Notes: generated by a model from the sequence alone, not told the origin. Positions 11,145 through 23,615 are shown, counted from the stretch's first letter. The stretch is 64,000 bases of DNA from Sanguinoderma infundibulare (GCA_032821775.1 JAVLRN010000007.1:682001-746000); one strand, 5' to 3'. Program-made: numbers and translations.

Positions 11145-12204
11145 CTAATTGGGGGAACCAGGAGGCGTTGGCTCCCAGTCGGGAGGCAGGGAGTCGTTAA
11201 TCGGTCTGGAACGCCAGTTCGGGGAACTCGGAGGCGTCGGCTCCCAGTCGGGGTCGGAAGGCAGGGAGGCGGTGGATGACGCGGGGGAGAAATCGAAGGC
11301 AGAGGCTCGCTGTGGTGAGGAAGGGGGGATGTAGGACTGGGGGTACTGGTCGATAACCTGCTGCTCGCGATGGAACAGGTGCGTGTGGTCCCACAAGTCA
11401 TCCGGATCCTTGATCTCGTCCCGGCACGTGAAGGCATTCCCCTTAGAGTCTATGAGGGGGAAGGGACACGCGTACGGGTGTCCAAGCCGCTCTGCGTTGA
11501 TGCTGCGTGTGGTTTACGAGTCAGGATGGGTTTTGCTGGATTCCGAAGGCCGCGAAGCTGAAGGCGGGACTCACTGAAAGTGGACGAAATGGAGCACGAC
11601 GTTGTAACATTTCCAGTGGCTAAACACACAGCCTTCGTGTGCGCATCTGAACATACTACGTTTCCCAGGAAGATCAGCATGCGGAAAGGTGACTGAGGAT
11701 GTGATACTTACCGGGCTTCGTCATACACGGTATCCCTCCAAATCTCGTAGTCCAAGCCACTGGTACCTTGAGAATCTGCATTCTGCACATTGTGCAGTAT
11801 TCCGTCAGTGGCCGAGCTAGAGCTGCTTGCGAAGGAACTCTGGCAGATATCCCAAGCGATCTTGATGCCTTGTATCCCAGCGGGTCTACACTTGTGGCGG
11901 GTGAAGCCGGACTTTCCTTTGAAGGAACGGTGGCAGACGTTGCAGGCGACAGTGGTGTCTTTCTTCGGCTCTAAGTGCTTCTTCTGGTGCATATTAAAGT
12001 ACTTCTTTGCGAAGGAACGCTGGCAAATATCGCACCAGGGACGCCTTGGCTAAAAATACTATTAGTTAGCGTGATTGGGGTTTGGATTGCGGAAAGCGAG
12101 CATACGTCTTCTTCTCGTGGAAGCTGCATAACCATCATTGGTGGGTGTGGGATGGGGGGAAAGGAGCGTTCGTCTTTCGAAAGGCTGGGCCCGACCGGAA
12201 GCAT
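11145..12204 (-). CDS. ZF1: C2H2-type zinc-finger protein
   Basis: 291 residues; exons on the minus strand 12204-12106, 12049-11712, 11655-11575 and 11502-11145, with frame kept at every join. Exon 2 encodes a good C2H2 finger (CDIC-x12-H-x4-H, residues about 39-59) and a second with C as last ligand (CNVC-x12-H-KC). The 81-nt third exon encodes MFRCAHEGCVF...VVLHFVHF, half of a split finger completed by HPYACPFPLID. The tail is Ser/Pro-rich with duplicated DWEPTPPGSPN-type motifs at the end. Start: the ATG at 12204 keeps frame; an ATG at 12275, conserved in paralogues, is out of frame and lies at the expected transcription start downstream of a TTTATA box near 12287. Such proteins usually bind DNA or RNA; no target is visible. 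It is convergent with CC2. Confidence 0.8.
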
Positions 12205-12800
12205 GGTTGAGAGTGTGAACAAGAACTAGACTGAGGTCGGTGTCGGAAGTAGAGCAGGTAGTGGTTTCTAGGCATGGTGACTCGGCTTTATACCAAGCTC
12301 TGAAGAACGAAAAGCGGGAGGCAAAGCGGTCTTGCCCGGGCCTCGAAACCACAGCGCAACGCTTTGTAGGACAGCTAGACAAAGAGGCTGGTTCCAGCGA
12401 TAACAGCGTGGTCTAAGTGAGATGTGATGGAATACGATTTCGCTGCTTCTGCGAAGAGAGCACGGGTCTAAGACAAAAAGAAAGGAAATGAAAGCTGTGC
12501 TGGAAACACAGGTCCAAGACAAAGAGGAAAGGAAAGCTGTGCTGGAACTTGCCTGGATACTAACGAGTCACAAGTCGGGTGATGCTCTAGCAACAATGGC
12601 GCCCAATCGGGATCCGGTCTGATCTGACAGAAAGAGGAAGTGGCGGAGCTCCACGAATATAGTTATTGGCTGCACAAAAATTCTGACGGAGGGGACGGAC
12701 AGGTGCAGACCAGTCGCATTGTCGCGCTGACCGGGCCCGGCTGTTGGGCGACCTGAACGAAAATTTCGGCAGGGTCATCGCAATGCCACCAAACGAGACA
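12205..12800 (-). promoter_or_regulatory. ZF-family promoter, copy before ZF1
   Basis: Upstream of ZF1 in its orientation. It has a TATA-like CGGCTTTATACC (12283-12294) and a divergent copy of the conserved element GCTTCTGCGAAGAGAGCACG...TCTAAGACAAA (about 12447-12478), which recurs before ZF2 and ZF5-ZF7. Confidence 0.5.
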
Positions 12801-12810
12801 CGTTCGCATA

Positions 12811-13209
12811 TCATCGAACAAAGTTACCTTTATTCTGGATTCGCCATATTTTATTTACAACTTCGTCCAGGAGCCCCTTCAGGCCATCCATCGAGGGCCT
12901 CTTGGAGGGCAAGCCGATGACGAGACCCTCTGCATCGCCTGCAGCCGGGTTGGCTTGGGAAGAACGTGGCTTAAAGTGGACATGACCGACTTCCAGGTGG
13001 GCGATGTGGCCGTTATTCTGGAGATAAAAATACTGATCAGCAGGGGTCTTCGGATATTCAACACACGAACCTTGGGGGATGTTGCAGTTCTCGGCTCCCA
13101 GAGGAAGAGCGATCTTCTTCGCTTCGCAGTCGGGATAGGCTCGTGAAGCTCTTCCGCGTGGTCCGTCGTCTGTGAAAAGTGTAATGACCGTGGCGAAGGT
13201 CAGACGCAC
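12811..13209 (-). CDS. Hypothetical protein exon, unknown family
   Basis: Open minus-strand frame of about 130 codons with protein-like composition (AYPDCEAKKIALPLGAENC ... YFYLQNNGHIAHLEVGHVHF ... GLVIGLPSKRP). There is no in-frame ATG at its 5' end, so it is probably an internal or last exon: an acceptor TTTTCACAG lies at about 13169 and a possible donor GTAACT near 12830. Another open stretch upstream on the same strand (about 13560-13350) could be an earlier exon, but I found no frame-keeping join. Two cysteines close together may form a disulphide. Not recognised, and it may be a fragment. Confidence 0.35.
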   Translation of the reverse strand: MRLTFATVITLFTDDGPRGRASRAYPDCEAKKIALPLGAENCNIPQGSCVEYPKTPADQYFYLQNNGHIAHLEVGHVHFKPRSSQANPAAGDAEGLVIGLPSKRPSMDGLKGLLDEVVNKIWRIQNKGNFVR

Positions 13210-13797
13210 ATTTCAGGAGGATCAGGGTGTCGCCCTTGTGGCCCCATGTCGGGGTCCCTCCGCGTCAGGAGGCTTCAACAAGCTTGAAGTGGGATCCGTA
13301 CTGCTATCCCGAATGGACTTTCGTTGGTCGGTCTTGAGGAAAATGCTTACCCCGGTTAATATTGTAGAGTATGTAGCTCACCAAACCAAAGACGCACTTG
13401 TATTGAAGTACAGAGACGACAAGAAGGCGCGATTTGCTCAGCTCGAGCCATGCCGCGGGGTCGCTGGGGGCCATTGTGGCGTTGACGCTTGTTTCGGATA
13501 CAGCCGGATGAGGACCCCAGTCACTCAACTGCAACACCGTCACGGTCGCCTCCCACTCTCTTCTTCGACCTGTTGCTTGTCGAACCAACGCTGATGGTTG
13601 TTCAGACCATTGGTTGCAAGCCCTATGTACTCCTTGTGAGTGCGATTTCGTTCCTGTTAGGAAGGCGTCTCAAATGACCCCTCGATCTCATGCGGACCGT
13701 CACCCTAGGTTACATCCACGTCTAATTCACCGTGCTTTCAGTCCACCCGGCCTCCATCCCACGAACTAATGCGGCGACGTTTCAAACAGGTCATTCC

Positions 13798-14477
13798 ATG
13801 GCCGACTGCTCCGCATCATCCGCAATTACGTCCTGTATTCGATGCCTCTGTAATATTAATCGGCGGTACGTGGTCTTGAATATCACGATTCCGGAGGAGG
13901 CTGAACCATTTTGTGCAGATGCGTGGCCGCCTGAATATCGCATTTACTCTCATTTTTGCTTACAGCGTGACTCAAGCATCGAAGTACTCTGGGAAAGGAG
14001 TGTTCCGGGTCTCGCCTTGCCCATTGCGCGGCGCTCCTATGCCGAAGTCCTATTCACCATCAAAATCCATGCTACAACTGAAGGCCCTGGATGTTTGAGC
14101 ACTCGGCTGGCGGCTAGAGACTTTGCGTTTTATCGTACGACAGAGGTAAGTCAACCGCCGATGGGTGTACCGGAAGATACGGGCTGACATGTACCTAGCT
14201 GTTGTTCGGCGACATCGCGTCGCCATGGAATCGTGTCTTCTCCGTCCACTCTCGGAATCTATTGACACAAGCTTCATCGCCCATTCCCTCAGCGCAGCAT
14301 GCCACATGTACTCGGCGCATCGAAGCTGTCATTCCTTTGCGCTTCGTACCAAACCCTATCAACGCGCGCAGCGACGACGATATGGGCCAAAACCTGTTGC
14401 GTTTCATCGTTCTCTGTTACGCACTTTCAATTGCCACGGGGAATCTTGTGTGTAAAGCTGTTTCAATGCCCCGATGA
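13798..14477 (+). CDS. Hypothetical protein, two exons
   Basis: Two open exons, 13798-14145 and 14199-14477, are joined in phase 0 by a 53-bp intron with a canonical donor (GTAAGT), a GGCTGAC branch site and a TAG acceptor. The product would be 208 residues. The frame can be extended upstream to 13732 with no better start; ATG 13798 is chosen. I see no signal peptide, only one weakly hydrophobic stretch near the end (FIVLCYALSIATGNLVC) and four cysteines in the first 45 residues. Family not recognised. The clean intron is the main reason to call it. Confidence 0.42.
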
Positions 14478-15138
14478 TTACGATAAGCTTTTTGTTGGGC
14501 GGCGCTGCCAGAGCGGAACGTCTACGAACATGTGTGTCGCTAGATTCTACCACAGCATGAATCTCATCAACCTTGTGCCTCGCTCATCACGAATGCGATG
14601 ATATAGATGCTTCGGTGAGCCACTGCTTTGCATCTCGATATCTGTGTGGCCTGATTCAATCAGAGGACAGACTTACTCGATGTCGAACGGGACTTCACGT
14701 CGGCTTTTGAACATCAATGGATGATGTCGGGCCACCGATCACCGTAGCTGTTTTAGGACCCCTTATCTGGTACACTGGTGGGGATTTCCTCTTCTCTCCG
14801 GCCTGTGTGTCTCCACATTGTCTTCGCTGAGTAGGGCGGTTACCTGTATCAAATGTGATGTGGCTATGCCAGTGCGAGAACGCGCAGTAGTCATGACGGG
14901 CTACCGCACGGTTCGAGGCTCGGCTGCTAGAATGGCCACCTGTCACCCATGCACCGGTATACATCTCGCGGGTTATCAATCGCGCCGATGAAGTCTAGTA
15001 CTGGCCTCTTCTGAGCACTGCCCCGTGGTGCGAAGATGATATCAAAGTTGGTATCTGCAGCATGTTTATATAGCCGGGTCTGAGGTGGCATCGATGAGTA
15101 TCACCCGCTTCGCGGTCCCTACCTTCCATCCACTCACA
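14478..15138. other. Intergenic, no gene seen
   Basis: Between the hypothetical gene ending at 14477 and the DUF6533 gene. A 94-codon minus-strand open frame (14695-14979) lacks recognisable features. Confidence 0.45.
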
Positions 15139-16709
15139 ATGTCCTCGTCTGTCGGTGACCTCCTTCCTTTATCTTGGGCGCAAAGGTGAGATACTCCGTT
15201 CCACCTTTCGATTGCAATTTGGTGATGGGGCATGATGTAGCAACTACCTTGAATGCTATCAGGTCTCCATCGCTGGTACGTCACTAGTGATTATCTCAAA
15301 GTACGACGCTGAACAAAATGTATTGCAGCTTTATTAGTATACGAATACGTGATCACGTTCGGCCGGGAAATTGACACTGTATGGACTTCGCGGTTCAGCT
15401 GGTCAACTATTCTGTATCTCCTAAATCGCTACCCTGAAATCCTACGTTGGTTCGCAATCATTATCATCCTCTTTCCTTTGGAATATCAGGTGTGTCGTAT
15501 TTCTGCACATGAATTCAAGCTCTTATATATGGCTCGACAGACGTAAGGATCTCGAATGTTCCATGAAAAGCCCGATCTAACAAGTATCTCTAGCTGCTAT
15601 ATTCTATCCGTTTTCTACAAAGTAACAAGTCTACTACCATACATCTCATGGATGGGTGAGCTAACTAACATCAATATGTTTGAACTGTGCAGCTCTGACA
15701 TGCCTACAGTATTTTCCAGCTTCCGTGCTTATGCCCTCACAGGCCGGAGTGCTGTTGTCGGGTTTGCGGTGCTCTTTTTAAGCTCCGGAATCATAATTGT
15801 AGATGTGGTGAGTGGACGTGCACATATCAAATTCCACAGCTGCCTGATTTGACCGAGGGCTGCAGTACGACCTGACAACAACGAATATAAGTGATTTGAA
15901 ACCTCCCAACAACTGCTTTATCACCGTTCATTACCCAACGGAATTAAGTATTGGGTGAGCGCATGTATTAACACACAATGGCCGTTCCTAATACAAACTT
16001 TTCAAGTGCGTTCAATCGAGCTTTCATTCCCGAGTGCCATGTTCATTTTCAGTCAGCCGGTACTGTCGCAAGAGGAATGCTCCTCGTTGCCGAGGCTATT
16101 GTCATTGCCCTTACTCTCAAACAATGTCTTCCCCGGGCACACAAGCTGCACCCTCGGTCTGTTATGACAGTTCTCTTGAGAAATGGTCAGTATCTCGATC
16201 GACGCAATTACTGGTTCAAATGGGCTAATTTAACGATCTTCAACACAGGCATAACCTGCTTTCTGTAAGTGTAACCAACAAGCCATCCAAGATACGGTCG
16301 TTCAACTTGAACCCAATTTTGCAGAATTCCCCTTATTATCAGCATCCCCATATTCGTTTATATATTTATGGCGGTTCGTTCTTCAGCTTGTGATGTAAAA
16401 CATGTACTGATTCGGAATAGACCAAAGAGAACGAGCCTAACGCAGGACCAACCGTACAGGTGTTGCAATTTATTGCATTCTCCAGGGATCCGTACGTTTT
16501 TCCCCCATATTTGCGATATTTATGCTCACCAATATATTGTTAGCATCACATCAATCCTTCTGTCCCGATTTCTCCTCGAGTTAGGGGAGCTATCATCCAG
16601 AATGGATGCGGGCCTCACCGAGTCCCCGACTCGAAGAGACATGATAACAAGCGACATCACCGTACATCCTTCAGATGTGGTTTCTGAGCTGTGGGAGGAG
16701 GATATGTGA
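15139..16709 (+). CDS. DUF6533-type multispanning membrane protein
   Basis: Member of a large fungal family of seven-helix-like proteins of unknown function. Frame-consistent exons are 15139-15185, 15241-15275, 15329-15489, 15594-15660 (least sure), 15693-15807, 15866-15954, 16007-16185, 16249-16264 and 16324 onward, with a last exon from about 16543 to the stop at 16709. The diagnostic segment is YEYVITFGREIDTVW ... ILYLLNRYPEI (residues about 38-70), the DUF6533 signature of an acidic-basic loop followed by LLNRY. Later pieces also match the family: FRAYALTGRSAVVGFAVLFL, ARGMLLVAEAIVIALTLKQC, TVLLRNG (the family's LLRDG) and ITSILLSRFLLELGEL. The first exon is very short (MSSSVGDLLPLSWAQ) and supported by frame only. 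The join around 15490-15593 and the end of the penultimate exon are uncertain. Confidence 0.72.
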
Positions 16710-17312
16710 CTATGAGCATTTTCAGTTAGATCGAGACATTCGGACACGGACAGCAGTAAAAGTACTGGATCGCGGTTCAACGATGCTTTAGCGCTTGTTC
16801 CGGGTATCGCCGGATGTGTGCCACGTCTCCGAGAATTGTGTCGCCTGCAGCCGCCATGTTCCCAACTATATCCCGTTACCACACTTTCGCCCAGTCTAAG
16901 CTCTGAATGCATTTGCAGTACGCACATTGAAACTGTATTAAATCATTCCATATACTTATGCACTGCTACAGATTTGGCAGTTGTGCAGCAACCCGCAGGT
17001 TGTTCGGTGTCTCAGCTCAACCTGCCCAGCCTGCAGCCGGCGCCGACCCCGAACCACAACGTTCAACCGCGAACGCGCATTTTTCGTCATGAGTGAGTCC
17101 TTGGGTCTCCAGAATGTGCGGAGATGGAGTCCTGACGGGTGATCGCTGGCTGTCAGCCACTTAGGCTGGTCAGCCGCATGATCGCCAGGATATTACCAGG
17201 CCTTCACGCACGAAAACAAGTTTGTCATCCCCCCAACCTCTTTCCTATTCCTTGTCGAAGTAGAACAACTCAGAGCTTCATCTCGGCTTGCGCGTCTCAC
17301 AATATCTCAACC
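16710..17312. other. Intergenic and CC3 promoter
   Basis: No gene is seen. Pyrimidine-rich sequence before 17313 (CCCCCCAACCTCTTTCC near 17230) fits a promoter for CC3; it is not similar to the CC2/4/5/6 promoter block. Confidence 0.45.
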
Positions 17313-18875
17313 ATGGCCACTTCCTTAGGGACTCGTCTCCTCGCCGCCGTTCTGCCTCCCTTCTTCTTGATGGTCCTTCTGTTCATCACTACAGCTCGCC
17401 CTCTGATGTTCCTTCTCGGCATCATCATCGTTTCCGTCTTTTTCGCTTCCTGGTTCTCGCTCTCTTCTAGGAAACTTCTCCGGGTCAAGGTTCGCCGCAA
17501 CGTAGTAGCATTCTGCTCTCGTCGGGGTTCCAAGCCGTTCCCGCCCATCCTGGGACTTTGCGCGAAGGCCGATATGTGGTTGCGTAACGTAAGACCGCTT
17601 GCGCTTATCTGCTGTTCCACCGTTCATTCGGCTCACTCGGACTCGCGCGCACGCAGCTCGGCGACGTCATCCGCCTCCTCGACTCAGATCCCGATATCGC
17701 CACTGCCGCCTTGAAGAGGCTGCCCGAACAAGAGCGGCTGAACCGCGCACTTTGGAAGGAGATGACCGACCTCAAGCGCGAAAACAGGCGTCTCAAGCAG
17801 GAGAACAAGCAGGTCCCCGTCTGCACGCGGAAGCTTGAGGCTGTCATGAACGCCACGTCCCTCTGGAAGCTCGACCGCGAGATCGAACTGGACGAGTTGA
17901 ACGCGCATCGTGCCGAGGTGGACGCATCTAGGTACTAGATTGCGGTCCTCACGGCGCAGCGGGACCAGGCTCTCACACTTGCGAACGCTGCGGTTACCGA
18001 GCGGAACACACTGGCGAACCAGAAGGAGTCGTGGGCGTTCAAGCAACGGGCTATGGTCGCGGCGCACGAGGACGTTCTGGCGGAGAAAGAGGAGATGAGA
18101 AAGACGATCGAGACGCTTAAGGGCGACAAGGAGACCCTTGTGGTGAGCAGTTGTTCTTTCCTCGTTTCTGGATGCTGACGATAACGTTTTGCCGGCCTCC
18201 TGTTCAGGAGGCGAACATGGCGCTCAAAAAAGCGAATGAAGACAACTTGCAACAGGTCCAGGTTTTGCAAGGCCGACTGTTGACCGCTCGTCTCGCGACT
18301 GTGGAAGCCGACGTAAACGTCGAAGAAGTTGAGGTAGGCCGGTTGCGGTTTCGTTCCGTTGGCGTATTTGGCTGATGTATTTCGCCCAGGGAACGCTCCA
18401 GACCGCCCACCGAGGGCTCGAAGAAGAACGAAAATCGAAGGTTCGCGTACAGGAGACATTCGACGCCGAAGTCGCCACTCTCGTCGCGAAGGTGGAGAGC
18501 GAACTGGCAGCGAGCAAGACCAAGCTTCAGGAGAGCGAGAAGAAGCTGGCAGAGCGCGATGAGGTTATCGCCCAGCAGGACTCTAGGATCGTCGAACTCC
18601 AGTCCGCTCTTGCTGCCTACGATGGACGGACGAAATCCAACAAGGAATCTCAACAGCAGCGTACGCCTCCCACCAGCCCCTGTGCCTCCGTCGCTGCTAG
18701 CAAATCCAAGGCTATCAGCACCCGGCGTCCGACCTCCGTCGTCGGACCCAGCACATCGAAAGCCCTTCCTTCTCCTCAATCTCAGGCTCTCCGAAACAGC
18801 CCTGCCTCGCCTAACAAGTTACCGTCCTTCCGTCGCGGTTCTCACAATTCTCGCATTTCGTCTGGAAGCGTCTGA
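17313..18875 (+). pseudogene. CC3: coiled-coil membrane protein with in-frame stop
   Basis: Third CC paralogue; exons 17313-17588, 17657-18142, 18208-18333 and 18390-18875, all phase 0. The full frame would encode 457 residues but is interrupted by TAG at 17936-17938 (context DASRY-stop-IAVLTAQRD). Upstream, residues 8-48 are strongly hydrophobic (LLAAVLPPFFLMVLLFITTA, then LMFLLGIIIVSVFFASWF). Downstream, coding continues without further damage: long coiled coil, then a Ser/Pro-rich tail ending FRRGSHNSRISSGSV. No intron removes the stop: the only local GT..AG pair would be 28 bp. It may be a very recent nonsense mutation, a sequencing error or recoding. As it stands, translation would give a 185-residue anchored fragment. 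Confidence 0.7.
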
Positions 18876-19310
18876 ATTCCTGACATGAACTATGTATAGC
18901 AAGATGTTTTGTCCCCGTTCTGGCTACTAATTCTTGAATTTGCACGACAATCACGCGTCCCCGATCACCTGTTTCTGCAACACCTTGTACTTGGCTCGGA
19001 GTCTGTATTCATCCAGATGGGTAGACGTGTCGGGGCTTTCTTCAACTCCGGCTTGAAATTGAGCCCAGCATACCTTTACTCCAATGCATATATGTTACTG
19101 TTCGCGCCTGTTAGACCATATGCAGGCGCGTTGACGAGTCGCTCTAAACGCCACTCCATCAATAAATGCCGGAGATCCATGGGTATGTATATATCCTAGC
19201 ATCGGAAAGTAGGCAGACACTTTAAAGCCCGAAGAGATGACGAAATATAAATCGAAGGCAGACAAATCAATCGCAGCCACGCCGCCACAAACGCCGTCGA
19301 CATTCAAGGA
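18876..19310. other. Convergent spacer, no gene
   Basis: Lies between the 3' ends of CC3 (+) and the carboxylesterase (-). No open frame worth calling. Confidence 0.5.
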
Positions 19311-21698
19311 CTAGAGCGGAGTCTCCAAAAGCACTTTCGTCAACAGCTCCATACCCTCCGTGCGGTAGTCATCTTCTTCGATCGTCATCGCTGGAGCTCC
19401 GTCGAGGAACGTCAGCACCTTCCTTTCCTCCAACGAGAACCGCGGCCAAGCGGGGCCTCGGACGCGCTTCGATTCGCTGTTCGGGTCGAGGTGATTGACG
19501 AAGCGGACGAGGTAGTCTGTCAGCTCCTTGCCCCCGTAGATGTCGATGAGGTCCGAAGCGTGGAGCGAGCCGAGGACTGGCAGGGACTTGAAGCGTTTGA
19601 ACACTACGGGCGGACGGTTGTGTTTTCAGATAGCAGAAGACCGAACAACGTCAGGGGACGTACAGAACATCCAGACGTTCTGCTCAGCCGCAGTATGCTT
19701 GAGGAACAGCCTGCGCGGCGCCTGGTAATAGATGTCCCCGCCGACGGCGGAGAGCCTCTTGAATTGCGGCGTAACAGCGTTCGCAGTACCGGTGTCGAAC
19801 GGCGAGCCCTGAGTGACGTTCGCGGGGTAGTGCTCCAGCAGCGCAGACAGGTCTGAGTCCGAGATCTTCGGGAAGTAGGTTTGCTTGAGGTACGTGGCGA
19901 GCTCGTCTTCAGTCCTGCAGACGCAAACATATCAGGAACCGCAGTCGTGGAGCACTGGCGATGAACGTAGCGTACGTGACGTTCAATGCAACAAGCGAGA
20001 CCATGGTTCCCTCATCGTCGCAGTCCTGAGCGCAAGTTGTTATCGTGAGCTATGATTTTCGAGAAGGATAATACTCACACCAATGACGAAGGGCACTCTG
20101 GCAATGCTCCCTTCCATGACGAGCTTTTGCGGGTCATCCACCAGAAAGTTGCCGTCGACACGAGGAGCCCAAGCCACATTGTAACCCTGCCACAGGCCGC
20201 TCAACGGTCAACTGTTTTCCAGAGAGGGCGGGATGCATGCACTCACGCGATAAGAGCGAGTCCCCTCTGTTTTATCTATGGCAGCCTTGAGTGTCGTGTA
20301 AGGAACCTCCCGCAGGCATTGCAGAGTGTCCGCAGTTCCATCGCACCCGGTTTCGGAAACCAGGAAGTCGTAAGTGCCCTGTTGTTCGGTGATATCGCCA
20401 AAAGGTGTCTGCGAGCCCGACTGCATGAACGCCGCACGGAACAGCCCTTCGGGGTTGCCACCATTCGTTATCATTTGCAGGGCGACAGAGTGTGAACCGG
20501 CACTTTGGCCCCATCTAGACCGACACGCGTTTTGGGAAGCCAATGAGAGCGGAGACGAGCGCATAGTGACCGAGACGTGACGTACATAGTGACCTTTTGG
20601 GGATCGCCCCCGAATGCAGCGATGTACCTCTGGACCCAGCGAAGCGCTTCGCGCTCTGGGGAAAGACATCAAAATTGGCGGAACCCGATGTATTTGGTCG
20701 GTCAATTACTCACGGTCTTGTAATCCAAGGTTTCCGACCCCGGCTTCCTTCACCTCCTTGCTTCCGAGAAAGCCGAACCCGTTCAGGCTGTGGAATAATT
20801 CCAATCAGAAGCTGCGTCTGGAGCTGAAAGGCACCAGCATACCGGTAGTTCAGACTGACGTAAATCAGGGGCTCTCCGAGTTCGATAGACCTCTGGACTA
20901 CCACGGGTCCATTGTATCTGATTCTATGACCCGTAATGAGTTCAGGGCCGAGCACGAACCGTGCAAACGACACTCACGCACTAGACCCACCACCCGCAAA
21001 GCCGCCTGTAGGGAATGGGCTCGGTCGGCTTCGAGCACGCTGTTGCATCATGACACATACCTCCAAATATCCACTAGCGGAACCATCAGTTATTAATATG
21101 CTCTCAAAGCAATCAAAAACTTCACGGAATCAACTCACCACAGCGACGGGCAATTTTGCATCCGGCTTTGTGTCCACCGGAGCGACGACGTTGACCGTAA
21201 GACCTTCAACCGTCCGTAGCGGTCAGCGTTTGGCAACTCACCGAGTGAACATGAATGTACGTATACTCACAGTCTTCGCTGTCCGGACCGGTCACGGCCA
21301 ACGACCAGTTGTTGGCAAGGAACTGGAGTGTCTCTGCTGGCAAGACAGACATGTCTGCCATCGAGGTCGCGTTCTGCTGGGAACACACTGGTCCGAAGTT
21401 GGTGGCATTGTGCGTCCCTCCGTATGGGTCATTCGGGACAGGCAGACGGAATCGCAGGTCTCCAGTGCTGTTTCCGTACGTCAGCGAATGTATGCATGAG
21501 ATATGATATGGATACGCACAGCGGCTTGGCGAAGGGAATGCCCAGAAATTTGTTTACAGCGCCGTCGGAGGTGCCGATGAAGGTCGCGTTGTCGAGGTGG
21601 ACCGCGGGCGAGCCGTCCCCGGGCTTCGCAAGCAAGGACGCGGACGTGAAGGGAATTGCCAGAATACTAGGGAGGATGAGACACAGAGAGTGCAGCAT
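19311..21698 (-). CDS. Secreted type-B carboxylesterase/lipase
   Basis: Complete fungal carboxylesterase (cholinesterase/lipase alpha/beta-hydrolase family), about 555 residues, read minus from ATG 21698 to TAG 19311 through about 13 exons. First exons: 21698-21520, 21467-21271 and 21203-21139. A signal peptide is visible (MLHSLCLILPSILAIPFTSA). The family's early motif is FLGIPFAKPL...GDLRFRLPVP; the oxyanion-hole region is IFGGGFAGGGSS (split by an intron). The nucleophile serine lies in WGQSAGS (just below 20520), the catalytic acid in DCDDEGT (about 20010), and the histidine in SLHASDL (about 19560). Paired cysteines match the family. It hydrolyses carboxylic esters outside the cell; substrate unknown. 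It is divergent from CC4 and convergent with CC3, and has no relation to the ZF/CC array beyond position. Confidence 0.9.
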
Positions 21699-22380
21699 TT
21701 TGGCGAAGGGCAGGGAAATCTGGCGACATGGCTGGCATCCGCGGATAACTTATACGTTGGGCGAGGCTGATATTATCGGCACACGCAATACACGAGTCTG
21801 TTCTGCCAATTGAGATTTTGATCGCCATGTTATGTAAAATGTGCCATCTGAAGCAAGTCTGAAGGGTCGTGGCCACGAAGAATGATCATGAGTTGAATGG
21901 ACGGAGCGGGGCCTTTCAAAGTCCGTTGACACTCGCAGCCGGCTACTGACAAAACAAGCGCCAACTGTCTCGATGCGTATGTTGCAGCACTGGCACGTCT
22001 ACTTTGGCAGTTCATCCTCACACCCCGCGTTCGAGCGAGACAGAAGGAACATGTACATCAGATGCACCGATTCACGAAGCCATAAATATATTGGTAACAG
22101 GTAATATGCAGATACAATATGGACAGTATTGAAGATACAACTGCGCTACGGATACAGACCGGTACCGAGCGTGAAGGGAGATCCAAGAAATTACATACAC
22201 GAGGGGAGATCGGATACATATACAACCGGGACAGTGAGGGAATGGGAAGGTATGAGCCTTGACGGAGATGACAAATCGAAAGGAGAAAATGGTGAAGTCC
22301 GGGACCATAGCCGCATGTGTCGCGCGTCCACCGCGTGGCCGAATATAGTATGTGAACGGAGCGATGTACAGGTCCCTTAT
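21699..22380. other. Esterase promoter and CC4 3' flank
   Basis: No gene is seen. The sequence from about 22060 to 22380 on the minus strand resembles the 3' flanks of CC2, CC5 and CC6 (for example TTTCTTGGAT, AGACATCC-like and CGCGCGACACA-type stretches). Confidence 0.45.
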
Positions 22381-23615
22381 TCAAGAGGAGTCGGACCCGC
22401 TCCGGCGACGCGAGAAGATAGACTTCAGGCTGAGACGCGACTCGGAACTGCTGGCCGGTGCGGCGGTAAGGTGCAGCGACTGCTGCTCGGCCGATGGCAG
22501 TCGGCCTTGCAGCGTCGCGATCAAGACCGCCTGCTGCTGTATGAAACTCATGTTCTCCTTCTAGACGTGACAACTACGGTTAGTGGCATTCGACGAGAGA
22601 TATCAGCGAGGATATACCTCGCGCGCAATGATGGACTGCACACTCGCAGACTCCAACTCCCGAGCGAACGTGAGCGCGTTCGTTGCGAGGAGGGCCTCGC
22701 CGATCGAGTCTGCGAGCATCGTTTCATTGCGCGCTAGCTGGCCCTCCAGGGTCGCAACACGCGCTTCGGCCTTGCTGGCACGAGCAGTGAGGACAGCGAT
22801 CTCGTTGTGGCAGATCGCGAGCTGGTCAGCGTTGTCCGCGGCCTGTCGTACGCGCGCATTCAGCTTAGTTCTAACAGTGTTGCGCTCCTTCTAACGTAGA
22901 CGTCAGTTAGCTATGGGACAGAAGCGGCAGGTCGAAAACGCACCCTGAGCTCCTGTATCACAACCCGCGTGTCCTCCTGCGACTTGGCCCGCTGGGTGAC
23001 GAGACTCGCCAGCTGAGAGAAGTTGGAACGAGTGAGCTCGATCCTGCGGGCAAGGCTGGCGCGCTTCCGCCTAGCTTCGTCGGTAACGAGCGCGGGGCGC
23101 GGTGAGGGAGCAGGAATGGGGGTAGGCTGTTCCGCGGCGGCGAGCTTCGCGTTCAACTCGCCGATAGTCGCGTTCTTCTGCCTGAGGAGCAGACTGGTGT
23201 CGACCATGAGTATCTCGAGCATCCGCTCAAGGGAGGGACTGTCTGCGGAGGCCTTGGAGATGACAATGGGCGGGATGCGGCGCGGCTCCGCGTCGGCCAA
23301 GGCGGTTCGAACGATGCCCAGGTCGGAGATGAGAGCGAACTTGTCGGCAGCATGTTCGCGTTTCTTCCTCTCCAGTGCTTCCTCTAGATCTGCCTTGACT
23401 CTCTCGAGGGAGACGAGGCGTTCGGGGGTCTGCTCGGGCTCAAGGACGGGTTGGGAGAGGGAGACGACAGGGTCAGGAGGGCAGGTCGTGCAAGGCCAGG
23501 AGAGAGCCGAGAGGACGGTGATGGAAAAGACGGCCAGACGGGGCCACGAGGAGATGACGGAGAGGATCGCCAGGATCGTCAGGATGAGGTGAAGGCGGAT
23601 ATCGGAGATGGCCAT
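22381..23615 (-). CDS. CC4: short membrane-hairpin coiled-coil protein
   Basis: 374 residues, minus strand; exons 23615-22944, 22890-22618 and 22560-22381, the same phases and the same 273-nt middle exon as CC2, CC5 and CC6. Residues 5-45 hold two hydrophobic segments (LHLILTILAILSVIS, then FSITVLSALSW). A coiled coil follows with a Pro-rich break (EQPTPIPAPSPRP, about 171-183) and the common basic tail SLKSIFSRRRSGSDSS. The last exon has two extra codons (SSESR) relative to paralogues. Very close in sequence to CC6 and CC5. It is head-to-head with ZF2 across 2.0 kb, mirroring the CC6/ZF6 arrangement. Function unknown; a membrane tether is inferred from layout only. Confidence 0.85.
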
